A stretch of DNA of 64,000 nucleotides from a virus, in IMG/VR virus record IMGVR_UViG_3300026165_000001, positions 1-64,000 of that record; one strand, 5' to 3'. Positions 15,678 to 22,834 of this stretch are shown in pieces. How positions within the stretch are numbered: position 1 is the stretch's first letter; each line of letters opens with the position of its first letter. The notes beneath the pieces were generated by a model, which saw nothing but the letters and a program-made list of their open reading frames with translations, was not told the origin of the DNA and ran no database searches. The position numbers were made by a program, and so were the translations under genes.

Positions 15678-16126
15678 TCTTCAAGTATCACTAACTGAAA
15701 ATTAATCAACGCTGATAGTATAATACCACTAAGAGATGTAATCAATGCTGCTGCCATTCCGCTTGCCATACTGGTTAGAGCTTGTGTCATTGCAACAGTA
15801 TCTGCTGGATCTAATACAACCCCAGGCCCAAACACACTCCAAAGAACGATCATAAATCCAATCAATGTACCGACGAGACCAATCGAAACAGTGGTTTCGC
15901 CCATATAACGAACCATTTTGTGTTCGTATTCTTCATATGATTTTCGCCAATGCATACGAATCATTAAGATGTGGGCCACCGCCGCAATGCCTAGGTTAAC
16001 GAATGTTAGGTAGGTTTGATCATAATTTAGAATGAAGTCAAACAATCCAAGGTAATATTGGCCTGTTGCTAATACAAACACTGTCAATATTAATACTGTC
16101 CAAAACTTCCAAAATTTCATATTCAT
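15674..16126 (-). CDS. MotA/TolQ/ExbB-like proton channel protein
   Basis: A 150-residue integral membrane protein with hydrophobic segments near 8-28, 40-57, 79-100 and 118-147. TVSIGLVGTLIGFMIVLWSV matches the ExbB/TolQ signature GLLGTVxG, with Thr87 at the channel Thr; MASGMAAALITSLSGIILSA matches the last helix, with Thr130 at the second channel Thr. The short loop between helices 2 and 3 (KSYEEYEHKMVRYMGE) would be cytoplasmic. It is first in a three-gene operon with its own late octamer (16178-16185) and Shine-Dalgarno AAGGA, so it is made at the time of virion assembly. Confidence 0.75.
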   Translation of the reverse strand: MNMKFWKFWTVLILTVFVLATGQYYLGLFDFILNYDQTYLTFVNLGIAAVAHILMIRMHWRKSYEEYEHKMVRYMGETTVSIGLVGTLIGFMIVLWSVFGPGVVLDPADTVAMTQALTSMASGMAAALITSLSGIILSALINFQLVILEE

Positions 16127-16145
16127 TAATTTATCCTTAATGATT

Positions 16146-16176
16146 GTGGGGCAAAAGTGTTTCCACCTTGCCCCAC
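16146..16176 (-). terminator. Hairpin between gene 18 and the ExbB-like gene
   Basis: Nine-bp stem GTGGGGCAA (16146-16154) / TTGCCCCAC (16168-16176). It follows gp18 on the minus strand and overlaps the expected start of the late transcript from 16178. No clear T-run, so it is either a weak terminator for gp18 or an mRNA-end hairpin. Confidence 0.45.
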
Positions 16177-16177
16177 T

Positions 16178-16185
16178 TATTTATC
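16178..16185 (-). promoter_or_regulatory. Late promoter octamer of ExbB/ExbD-like operon
   Basis: Minus-strand GATAAATA, 51 nt before ATG 16126 and downstream of the gp18 stop. It gives the three-gene membrane operon independent late expression. Confidence 0.7.
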
Positions 16186-16202
16186 ATAATTATCAACGTA
16201 TA

Positions 16203-18647
16203 TTATAGAGCGCCGGTGTTGACAATACGGATTGGAATGTAGATGAATTCCACCGCCTTGGTCGGAGCAATTGCTACGTCAATATATAGTTCGTTGCGGT
16301 CGATTCGAATCGGTGTATTGTTTGATTCGTCACATACAACCGCAAAGTCAGTGAGTGCTCTCTTGGTTAGCAAGTCGCTTAGGAAGCTTTCGAACAATTG
16401 GACGGCACGTTGACGTGTCAATGTGTCGTTCTGTTCAAAGAGCAGCGGACGTGCAATCTCGTCGAAACGCTCACGTAGGTAAGCAACGAGACGTGCTACG
16501 TTGACTCGATCCAATGCGCTGCTGGTTGAATGCAGGGTCTTCTGACCAAACACAACTACACCCTCTAGAGGGAATTGAGCAATTGGGTTCATCTTGTTCA
16601 AGTATAGTGCGTCACGCTGGCCTTGGCTAAGTGATACTGCCTTGAATTCTTCTTCTGTTGTGATGTAACCAACTGCGCTACCGTTCTGCACGACACCACG
16701 CGTCAAGCCTGCTGGAGCAAACCATGGATAGCTGATGTTGTCGTTGTATGCGTAGGTGTAGAGCACCATGTGACTTGCTGGAACGGTTACTGTGGTTCCG
16801 GCTGGTGTTGTTGAACGCCCAGCTGGGTAATAAACCGCACTGTAGGTGTTCTTTGTAACAAGACCTTCATCACCGTTTTCTGTTGCGCCAGTGCCTTGGA
16901 CCCAGTTAACAGCTTCTGTTGGTGTGAGACGCATTGGAGTATCAATAATGATAAATCCTGTTTCGCCACGGTCGCTGTTAAGCGTTACCAACTCGTCTGT
17001 TAGTTCTGGGAAGTTTGGAGCCGCAAGTAGGGTGAAGTTACGATTTGGATCACGTAGATCTTCGTTACCTGCTACTGCTGCTTGCATTGCTGTTGCAATA
17101 ACTTTACGTTGTGCCAAACGACTAAACACGCCGCTGCCATTGGCATTATTTGCGGCAGCATTGGTCCAAGCATCAACAGTTGATGCTCCACCGTTGATTG
17201 AAACGCCTTCAGTCCATACACGAACTGTTCCGCTTGACAGCGCCATGTTGACAGCTAGCATGTTGGTTGGGTATAGTGCTTCATCTGGTGCTGAATCAAA
17301 GTCAGTGCTGTTTGAATCGTGTGCGGCACCTGCTGTGATTGTGCTGTCTGCTGTGAAGTCAGCGAACAATACACCACGGTCTGTGGTTTGGTCTGTGTTG
17401 TCATATAGCAACCAGTTTGAACCATCATAACGGTAAAGCTTGGGATATTCAGCTTCTGTTCCATCTGTTTCAACCCAAATGTCGTCTGTGCTTGGTGAAG
17501 TTGGCTCTATTGTTGAGTATGTTACGTCTGCTGAATCAATACGTAGCCAATCTGTTCCGTCATTGATGTAAAGATCAAGATCTGTAACAGTTGGATCATA
17601 CCAATATGTTCCTGCAACTGGATCTCCAGTTGGCTCAGCTGCCTGTGCATATACTTCTTCAGCAATCGCACTGGCTGTGGTATCAACTTCTTCGATCTCA
17701 AAACCAGCATTTGCGGCTGTAAAGTTGAGTGCAATATTACCATCGGTCATGTCATTAATGATGTCTGTTGCGCTTGTTCCATCTTGTGCGACGTAAGTTG
17801 TGCCGCCGTCGTTTGAAACACCTTCAACCTCAACAAGGCTGAAAACACCCAGGCTATTTGACTGATAGATGACAAGATTAACACCATTACCTGGTGACGT
17901 AGTCTTGACCCAAATGTCGTCTGCTGCTGGTGATGATGGGCTGCTATAGTGTGGAGCATATGTTACTGCTGTGGCTGCTAGGTCAGCAATGTTTGCTGTG
18001 TCAACACTTTCCCATGCTGAACCGTCACTATAGAAATAACCAATTGCAAATCCAGTTGAGCCATCACTTAGCACGGCAACTAGGAAGTCTCCTGCTGCGC
18101 CCACGGTGGTTGATGGTGTATATGACTTAGGGTCAGAAACTTCACCGCTGGCAGCGGCAAGATCAACCTCAACGGTTACAGTTTGTAGGACCCATGCTGA
18201 GCCGCTCCAAACGTGGATACCATATGAGCTAGCGTCAGTGTCTAGCCAAAACTGGTTGCCATTTGCTGGTCCAGTTGGTGCTGTTTCGCTTGATTCAAGT
18301 CCTGCAAGGTCAACGTCTGCACGGACAACGTATGCTTGTGAGCCTTGTCCTAGATAACTGTATGCAGCTAGGAGACCATATTCGCTTGTCTCTGCACCTT
18401 CAGTGGCTGCAAAGGTCGGGTCTCCGAAAAATTGGGTTAGTTCTCTCTGTGATGTTACTGGAACAACAAGATTGGCATTAGCTGCCTTTGTGTATTTTGC
18501 GATGCCATCAGTTTCTGTTCCTGTTGGATCTGTCTTGTCTTGTGCTGTAGCAACAATGACTAGAGGAATTGTGCCAGAACCCGGGCTGGCATATGCGCTT
18601 TCGTCAACAACTGTTACGTCAACGCCTGGTGATACTAGTGTAGCCAT
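16203..18647 (-). CDS. 18: Contractile tail sheath protein (gp18)
   Basis: An 814-residue sheath subunit. The N-terminus MATLVSPGVDVTVVDESAYA and the C-terminal domain (RQRAVQLFESFLSDLLTKRA and ELYIDVAIAPTKAVEFIYI) are the conserved gp18 ends that link subunits. T4 gp18 is 659 residues; the excess comes from about five short modules between residues 120 and 420 (for example NQFWLDTD...WSGSAWVL, DDIWVKTT...YQSN, GTYWYDPT...DGTDWL, DDIWVETD...DGSNWLL), which would decorate the sheath surface. CAGGAG and a late octamer (18688-18695) precede the ATG. Confidence 0.95.
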   Translation of the reverse strand: MATLVSPGVDVTVVDESAYASPGSGTIPLVIVATAQDKTDPTGTETDGIAKYTKAANANLVVPVTSQRELTQFFGDPTFAATEGAETSEYGLLAAYSYLGQGSQAYVVRADVDLAGLESSETAPTGPANGNQFWLDTDASSYGIHVWSGSAWVLQTVTVEVDLAAASGEVSDPKSYTPSTTVGAAGDFLVAVLSDGSTGFAIGYFYSDGSAWESVDTANIADLAATAVTYAPHYSSPSSPAADDIWVKTTSPGNGVNLVIYQSNSLGVFSLVEVEGVSNDGGTTYVAQDGTSATDIINDMTDGNIALNFTAANAGFEIEEVDTTASAIAEEVYAQAAEPTGDPVAGTYWYDPTVTDLDLYINDGTDWLRIDSADVTYSTIEPTSPSTDDIWVETDGTEAEYPKLYRYDGSNWLLYDNTDQTTDRGVLFADFTADSTITAGAAHDSNSTDFDSAPDEALYPTNMLAVNMALSSGTVRVWTEGVSINGGASTVDAWTNAAANNANGSGVFSRLAQRKVIATAMQAAVAGNEDLRDPNRNFTLLAAPNFPELTDELVTLNSDRGETGFIIIDTPMRLTPTEAVNWVQGTGATENGDEGLVTKNTYSAVYYPAGRSTTPAGTTVTVPASHMVLYTYAYNDNISYPWFAPAGLTRGVVQNGSAVGYITTEEEFKAVSLSQGQRDALYLNKMNPIAQFPLEGVVVFGQKTLHSTSSALDRVNVARLVAYLRERFDEIARPLLFEQNDTLTRQRAVQLFESFLSDLLTKRALTDFAVVCDESNNTPIRIDRNELYIDVAIAPTKAVEFIYIPIRIVNTGAL

Positions 18648-18687
18648 GTATGATCTCCTGTCAAAGCTTATATTTTTGCTCTGCCAG

Positions 18688-18695
18688 TATTTATT
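18688..18695 (-). promoter_or_regulatory. Late promoter octamer of gene 18
   Basis: Minus-strand AATAAATA followed by C, 40 nt before the gp18 ATG. Confidence 0.7.
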
Positions 18696-18738
18696 GGGCG
18701 GCTACTTATCTGGGGTGGTTACGGTGATAACTACGTGC

Positions 18739-19365
18739 TTAATTACCTACTGCGCGTTCAACATGCTTTTTTAGTTCTGATAGATCACCGTCGTTTGGTA
18801 TCGTTTTTTCAAACTCTGTGGCATAATCCAACCAGCGCCATTCGCTCTCGTGGATTTCTGGATAATCTCGCATCCAATCAGTGTCATAACGATTGTCAGA
18901 AATTGCTTTCTGAACCCATTCTGGATCAGGGCCACGTTTAACACGCCACACCTCGCCATTCATCTTGCGAATGAGATCGCGTTCGTTATAAAATCGAACG
19001 TCAGGTATCACATAATTTGTTTGGGGATTTTGTTCAAGCACCTGCTTGACCATGAGGACCCAGATTTGACCATCAAGTCCTCGACGCATACAATCTGTGC
19101 CCACGCGCTGCATGACCAATCTTGGAGTGAGATCATATCCAAGTTCTTGGCTCCACCACGGATCTGGTGTTTCTCGCCACTCACGACTATCAGGTGTATC
19201 ACCCTCAACCATGCCACGATCCCAACCAAAGAGGGTGGAAACTGTGTCTTTCAGCCTATCTGCATAACTGAGTTTTGTAAATCCATAATCTTCAACTAAA
19301 ATGTCGCCCACTGTGCCTTTACCACAACCGATAAAGCCACAGACACCAATAATTCTTCTTTTCAT
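18739..19365 (-). CDS. 1: Deoxynucleoside monophosphate kinase (gp1-like)
   Basis: A 208-residue P-loop kinase with Walker A GFIGCGKGT at residues 10-18, a T4 gp1-type LSYADRLKD helix and a lid region RYDTDWMRDYPEIHESEW. It phosphorylates dNMPs to dNDPs for the phage precursor pool, in the cytoplasm. T4 gp1 is 241 residues. GGAG lies 6 nt before the ATG. A sigma70-like promoter (19387-19415) is upstream, consistent with early or middle expression, although the gene sits next to late gp18. Confidence 0.88.
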   Translation of the reverse strand: MKRRIIGVCGFIGCGKGTVGDILVEDYGFTKLSYADRLKDTVSTLFGWDRGMVEGDTPDSREWRETPDPWWSQELGYDLTPRLVMQRVGTDCMRRGLDGQIWVLMVKQVLEQNPQTNYVIPDVRFYNERDLIRKMNGEVWRVKRGPDPEWVQKAISDNRYDTDWMRDYPEIHESEWRWLDYATEFEKTIPNDGDLSELKKHVERAVGN

Positions 19366-19386
19366 TTGATCTCCAGAGTATTCATA

Positions 19387-19415
19387 CTTATAGCATGAAA
19401 ACTCTTAAAAATCAA
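19387..19415 (-). promoter_or_regulatory. Sigma70-like promoter of dNMP kinase
   Basis: TTGATT (19410-19415), 17-bp spacer, TATAAG (19387-19392), minus strand, about 22 nt before ATG 19365. Confidence 0.6.
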
Positions 19416-19419
19416 TCAC

Positions 19420-19680
19420 TTATTGTCTTTCAAGTTTTCTCATGAGGGCTTGCTGGTTTCGTTCATCAATACGCTCAGTAAGCCTATCTACCTCGGATTC
19501 AGTTCCTCTCAGAATGTCACGAGTCAAACCCATGATGACTATTTGCTCATCTTCGGAAAGTTCGCCAGTCTGCTTACAATACCATTCCTTGAATTCATCA
19601 ACAAGGCGAAGAGCTTGAGCTCGCTTCAATTTCATGCGTCGAAGATCATTCATGTTTTTTTCAAATTCTGTCTCTGTCAT
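19420..19680 (-). CDS. Hypothetical helical protein (86 aa)
   Basis: An 86-residue, highly charged helical protein (EFEKNMNDLRRMKLKRAQAL, EVDRLTERIDERNQQALMRK) that could form a coiled coil. No family recognised. Its start overlaps the stop of the preceding gene by 4 nt, and it is the last gene of the minus-strand early cluster that begins at the promoter near 20750 or earlier. Probably a cytoplasmic early protein. Confidence 0.65.
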   Translation of the reverse strand: MTETEFEKNMNDLRRMKLKRAQALRLVDEFKEWYCKQTGELSEDEQIVIMGLTRDILRGTESEVDRLTERIDERNQQALMRKLERQ

Positions 19681-19937
19681 GATTCCAACTTGTTCATTGC
19701 TTCATCTTGTCCTAATTGATCGATCATTTTTTCCAGAGCCTGTGGAAAATGATCGACCATCATTGAATCGTCAGGCAAACTTGTGTAAAGCGAGTTAAGA
19801 AAATAGATCATGAAGCCGTCACGCTTTGCTAGCGCCATAACGTCGGGCGATCGCTTTTCAATAAGCTTGGCTTCTTTGTGCAATCTTTCAACCAGTTCGC
19901 AAACTAGGGCGGCACGAGGATCATCATATCTCATCAA
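19677..19937 (-). CDS. Hypothetical protein (86 aa)
   Basis: An 86-residue helical protein (ALVCELVERLHKEAKLIEKR, VDHFPQALEKMIDQLGQDEA). No domain recognised. The start at 19937 lies within the last codons of the small basic gene (14-nt overlap), so translational coupling is likely. It is in the early cluster of short genes; function unknown. Confidence 0.65.
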   Translation of the reverse strand: MMRYDDPRAALVCELVERLHKEAKLIEKRSPDVMALAKRDGFMIYFLNSLYTSLPDDSMMVDHFPQALEKMIDQLGQDEAMNKLES

Positions 19938-20091
19938 AAGGTCGTCCTTTGTGCTTGCGCTTTCGATCTATTTTTGTCTCACGCTTGTCAGGAATGGTCC
20001 GTTGGGTGAACCCGCTGCGAGGATCCCTCAAAGTAGCCGCAACTGGGTTGCGGCCTTTGGGCATCTTGATTTTTGCAGGTTTCTGTGCCAT
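19924..20091 (-). CDS. Small basic protein, ArfA-like pattern
   Basis: A 55-residue, strongly basic protein. The start is taken at ATG 20091; AGGAA lies further upstream than usual, inside the previous gene, 7 nt away from its stop. The segment NPVAATLRDPRSGFTQRTIPD followed by a Lys/Arg-rich stretch resembles the layout of the ribosome-rescue factor ArfA (NA..aLLxDPxFRxRV...KKGKGSYxRK), but the key KGKGSY part is replaced. It may bind RNA or the ribosome; this is only a resemblance in pattern. Confidence 0.5.
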   Translation of the reverse strand: MAQKPAKIKMPKGRNPVAATLRDPRSGFTQRTIPDKRETKIDRKRKHKGRPFDEI

Positions 20092-20098
20092 GGCGTTA

Positions 20099-20368
20099 TT
20101 AATCGTTCCTAATCTCACCGGTTTCCAGGTCCAAAACGATAACCTGATAGTTGGGACCGGCACCAGCGCCGACCGTAACCTCTGTGGGGTTCTCAACGTC
20201 AGAGATTGCAGTGCAGTCAACAACGTCGTTTCCTTGCCAGATCAACATGGATCCTTCAACGTCATATCCCATGTCCCAGGCTTCTGCGCTGGTAACAGTT
20301 CGATATTCTTTGCGGTCCCACGCAAGGGCTACAAGTGACGCAACATGAAATTTCTCGAAAATAGTCAT
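20099..20368 (-). CDS. Hypothetical early protein (89 aa)
   Basis: The start is set at ATG 20368 with AAGGA 7 nt upstream; a longer frame exists but runs through the upstream gene. The 89-residue product starts MTIFEKFHVASLVALAWDR and ends in a strand pair YQVIVLDLETGEIRND. No domain recognised. It follows the 114-residue gene by 10 nt and is cotranscribed from the early promoter at 20750-20778. Confidence 0.7.
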   Translation of the reverse strand: MTIFEKFHVASLVALAWDRKEYRTVTSAEAWDMGYDVEGSMLIWQGNDVVDCTAISDVENPTEVTVGAGAGPNYQVIVLDLETGEIRND

Positions 20369-20378
20369 TTTCCAATCC

Positions 20379-20723
20379 TTACATGTAAAGCGGGCCAGTC
20401 CACTGGATGGTGTAGCCACCATCAAGGACGTTGCCACGGCTGTGGTTGCGGGCCGGAGCGTTGTAGCCAGCAGCCATAAGGATGGTGCCCTTGGGGAACT
20501 TCTTGTCCGTGTCAGTGGCAACAATAAAGCCCCAAACGCTGCGGTTGGAAACAATCTTGATATACTTCCGACCAGGGAGGACTTCAAAGCCGGCGTTGAA
20601 CTCTGCGACCATCTGTTCATTGATCTCAGTCAATTCGTCTTTGCCACGCAGGGTGTAGGTCAGGTAGTCCGCCTTGATGGCTTCAACCAGGGCGTCTACT
20701 GCGTTGTCGAGCGTCATTTCCAT
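20379..20723 (-). CDS. Conserved hypothetical early phage protein
   Basis: A 114-residue protein. ATG 20723 is chosen because AAAGGAG is 7 nt away. The C-terminal half reads GRKYIKIVSNRSVWGFIVAT, KFPKGTILMAAGYNAPARNH and RGNVLDGGYTI; I recall this block from unrelated phages and plasmids, where it has no known function. It is probably a small beta barrel. It heads an early operon with the inverted-repeat promoter cassette. Confidence 0.75.
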   Translation of the reverse strand: MEMTLDNAVDALVEAIKADYLTYTLRGKDELTEINEQMVAEFNAGFEVLPGRKYIKIVSNRSVWGFIVATDTDKKFPKGTILMAAGYNAPARNHSRGNVLDGGYTIQWTGPLYM

Positions 20724-20732
20724 CGTGTATCT

Positions 20733-20778
20733 CCTTTGCTTACTCATATAATATAAGCAAAAAGCCTTGGTTTGTCTA
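20733..20778 (-). promoter_or_regulatory. Early sigma70-like promoter with inverted repeat, copy 2
   Basis: TAGACA (20773-20778), 17-bp spacer, TATATT (20750-20755), inverted repeat TTGCTTA-N11-TAAGCAA over the -10, then AAAGGAG. Same cassette as copies 1 and 3. Confidence 0.82.
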
Positions 20779-20816
20779 CCAGAAAGTGAAACTAATTTTT
20801 CTTGGTCTTCAATAAC

Positions 20817-21089
20817 TTAAAGATTTTCTGAAAGTTTTTTCATCATGCTTTCATTTACATAATCTTGTTGATCCTCAATGAGGTTAGACAATTCCACAAG
20901 ATCTGTGGTGTTGACAACATCCTCAACTATCTGACTACGTTTCATGACACCATTACGTATTTCATCCCGACTAAGATATGGATAGTGCCATATCAGAGCC
21001 TCTTCAATCGCTTTAATCGCCTGTTTCTGAAGCACAGCAACCTGAGTCATATATTCGTCGTAAAGGTTTTCTTGTTTTTCAGTCAGCAT
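20817..21089 (-). CDS. Hypothetical helical protein (90 aa)
   Basis: A 90-residue helical protein (ENLYDEYMTQVAVLQKQAIK, VNTTDLVELSNLIEDQQDYV). The ATG directly follows the stop of the zinc-motif gene (TAGATG), and GGGAGG provides the ribosome site. No recognised domain. It ends before the promoter cassette of the next gene and belongs to the unit from the promoter at 21876-21904. Confidence 0.65.
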   Translation of the reverse strand: MLTEKQENLYDEYMTQVAVLQKQAIKAIEEALIWHYPYLSRDEIRNGVMKRSQIVEDVVNTTDLVELSNLIEDQQDYVNESMMKKLSENL

Positions 21090-21530
21090 CTACTGCCTCC
21101 CAGCGCAAACAGGTCCGAGACCAGATTGAATACTTTCAGGGACAGTGAGTGTCCGTCCACACGCGCCACAAGTGCCGCTGTGGTAAAACTCAAGCTCTTG
21201 GGGCATCTTGCCAGCACAGACTTGCTTGAGTGTCCAGTTGAGGGCTTTGAAGCTTGCTGCATCAGGCTTGCCTTTGCGCCCAAAAAGCACTTGTCCAGAA
21301 CGACGAGTATCGATATAGCCGATGTATCCGTAATCAGTCTCGTTGTTGGGACCACGGAGCGCGCTGACAAAGCGGATGGTTGCATCCTTGTCACGCTTGC
21401 GGCTGATTTGGTAGGTAAAGCGGGCGCCGGTGCGTTTGCTGACAACAGTGAACAGGGCGCGGCCCGCATAGACAAAACGCTGGATGTCAGTGGGGTCGGT
21501 CATCTGGCCTTCAAAAAGATCGTCTTGCAT
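21090..21530 (-). CDS. Zinc-motif early protein (DUF6011-like C-terminus)
   Basis: A 146-residue protein. The N-terminal part is strand-rich (ALFTVVSKRTGARFTYQISR, YGYIGYIDTRRSGQVLFGRK). The C-terminus has CGACGRTLTVPESIQSGLGP followed by VCAG, a treble-clef-like zinc site of the DUF6011 type that occurs in phage and mobile-element proteins. It may bind nucleic acid. ATG 21530 is preferred over the GTG just before it because AGAGGA is 4-5 nt upstream. It is second in the operon after the 103-residue gene. Confidence 0.75.
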   Translation of the reverse strand: MQDDLFEGQMTDPTDIQRFVYAGRALFTVVSKRTGARFTYQISRKRDKDATIRFVSALRGPNNETDYGYIGYIDTRRSGQVLFGRKGKPDAASFKALNWTLKQVCAGKMPQELEFYHSGTCGACGRTLTVPESIQSGLGPVCAGRQ

Positions 21531-21539
21531 CACGTCCTC

Positions 21540-21851
21540 TTAGCGCAGGGTGGTGTGAAAGCCGGTTTCGGCGGTGAACAGCTCTTGCAGCATGTCAGCG
21601 TAAACACCTTCATGACGCGAGATCGTTTTCCACTCTAGCTTGCGGATACGACCAAACTCAACGTTATAGGTGTCGCTGCTGTGGTCATATTCAACACGCA
21701 GGCGGTTAGCGCGGTTTCGGGCGCCGGTGCCAAACTGTAGGGCAAGTCCACCATCACCGCTGAGAGCAACCATGTTCTTGCCACCTACCATCAGTAAAAA
21801 CTGACGTCCACCCATCTGGTCGAGAATGGTTTGGGCAACTTGATTGGACAT
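21540..21851 (-). CDS. Conserved hypothetical early phage protein
   Basis: A 103-residue protein of a family I have seen in many phages: N-terminal AQTILDQMGGRQFLLMVGGK, then beta strands (LALQFGTGARNRANRLRVEY, DTYNVEFGRIRKLEWKTI) and a C-terminal helix. No function is known. AAAGGAG is 5 nt before ATG 21851, downstream of the inverted-repeat promoter, so it is the first gene of an early operon. Confidence 0.8.
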   Translation of the reverse strand: MSNQVAQTILDQMGGRQFLLMVGGKNMVALSGDGGLALQFGTGARNRANRLRVEYDHSSDTYNVEFGRIRKLEWKTISRHEGVYADMLQELFTAETGFHTTLR

Positions 21852-21858
21852 AATATCT

Positions 21859-21904
21859 CCTTTGCTTACCCTACCAATATAAGCAATGTGCCTTGGTTTG
21901 TCAA
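21859..21904 (-). promoter_or_regulatory. Early sigma70-like promoter with inverted repeat, copy 3
   Basis: TTGACA (21899-21904), 17-bp spacer, TATATT (21876-21881), inverted repeat TTGCTTA-N11-TAAGCAA over the -10, then AAAGGAG. The -35 touches the stop of the gene at 21901. Confidence 0.87.
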
Positions 21905-22089
21905 CCAGAAATATAAGGTTCTTTGCCTTTGGGACGATACCACGTTTTTTGCTGGTGTAGCTTGCCTAGCATGTCGTTAAGCAGACGCTTGCGATCTGGG
22001 CTGTCTGTAGCTGATAGCTGCTGCCGAAGTGCAGACTCAATGATTTCAAGATCTTCAAGATCAAGTTCAAAATATCGATTATAAGTCAT
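21901..22089 (-). CDS. Small conserved phage protein (62 aa)
   Basis: A 62-residue protein, MTYNRYFELDLEDLEIIESA at the N-terminus and KLHQQKTWYRPKGKEPYISG at the C-terminus: a helical hairpin with an aromatic basic tail. I recall very similar short proteins in marine T4-like phages, without a function. It follows the GNAT-like gene by 5 nt. Confidence 0.7.
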   Translation of the reverse strand: MTYNRYFELDLEDLEIIESALRQQLSATDSPDRKRLLNDMLGKLHQQKTWYRPKGKEPYISG

Positions 22090-22094
22090 GGTTA

Positions 22095-22823
22095 TCAGTT
22101 ATCTTTAGGTAGTTTTTTTGGGTTTATCACTGTTCGGCTAGGATCTGATGGAGCAGGAGCAGTCCATCCCAAGGATTTCATTTTTTCCCATGCTGCTTTT
22201 GCTGCGGGCTGTTGGAGTCCACTAGCATGGAGAAGAAGGCCTTGCTTGTCAAGCCATTTGGCTGCTTCTTGATACATAGCCAGGGCGATTCGCTGTCTTT
22301 GGAAGTCCTCATTGACTCTAATATAATCAACAAGAGGCTTGTCTACATGAAATTTCTTAAATTTTTGGAATTCTTGAGCATTATTCTTATTCAGTTTTGG
22401 ATCATCAACCATTTCCAAATAATGATCCAAGGTTTCACTATCCATGTCTTTGATCTTGCTTTGATCTGACCAAGCAAGATCCCACCCTTGTGTTCTCGGA
22501 ACATATCGACCCAAAATTGTGTATGTCACTAGTGTTTTTTTGACTTCGTCAGGCATATTACGCCAATGTGTTCCAACTAGTTCTCGTGGTATGTATTGTT
22601 TTAGAATATAATTAACCATTGATGGATATCTGGCATCAAATCGTTCTTTGGGAATGTATGATATTTTAAGGTAGCCAGCCTCCTTGCCATTGACTCGGGG
22701 GACCAGCTTGTGCACAATCCATTCACTATTAAAATTTCGATCTGATTCAGAATCCTGGTGTAACTCAAATTTAATATCGTCACCAGCTTTGGTCTTGTAT
22801 TCTACAATATCCTGAATACGCAT
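22095..22823 (-). CDS. GNAT-like protein with capsid-targeting-like N-terminus
   Basis: A 242-residue protein. The C-terminal segment DYIRVNEDFQRQRIALAMYQ, followed by EAAKWLDKQGLLLHASGLQ and AAKAAWEKMKSLGW, has the order of the last half of a GNAT acetyltransferase (strand 4, pyrophosphate loop, helix 3, strand 5, helix 4), though the RxxGxG/A loop is altered (QRQRIA). The N-terminus MRIQDIVE then Y fits the IxE tag for capsid targeting. It is therefore a candidate injected acetyltransferase, a second one beside that at 7922-8365. Start choice is weak: no clear Shine-Dalgarno. Confidence 0.6.
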   Translation of the reverse strand: MRIQDIVEYKTKAGDDIKFELHQDSESDRNFNSEWIVHKLVPRVNGKEAGYLKISYIPKERFDARYPSMVNYILKQYIPRELVGTHWRNMPDEVKKTLVTYTILGRYVPRTQGWDLAWSDQSKIKDMDSETLDHYLEMVDDPKLNKNNAQEFQKFKKFHVDKPLVDYIRVNEDFQRQRIALAMYQEAAKWLDKQGLLLHASGLQQPAAKAAWEKMKSLGWTAPAPSDPSRTVINPKKLPKDN

Positions 22824-22834
22824 TGTGAATCTAC

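Noticed and set aside
16846-17430. 194-residue plus-strand open frame
   Set aside because: Antisense to the middle of gp18, with no promoter or ribosome site.
20865-21638. 257-residue plus-strand open frame
   Set aside because: It runs antisense through two minus-strand early genes that have good starts; no ribosome site or promoter on the plus strand.
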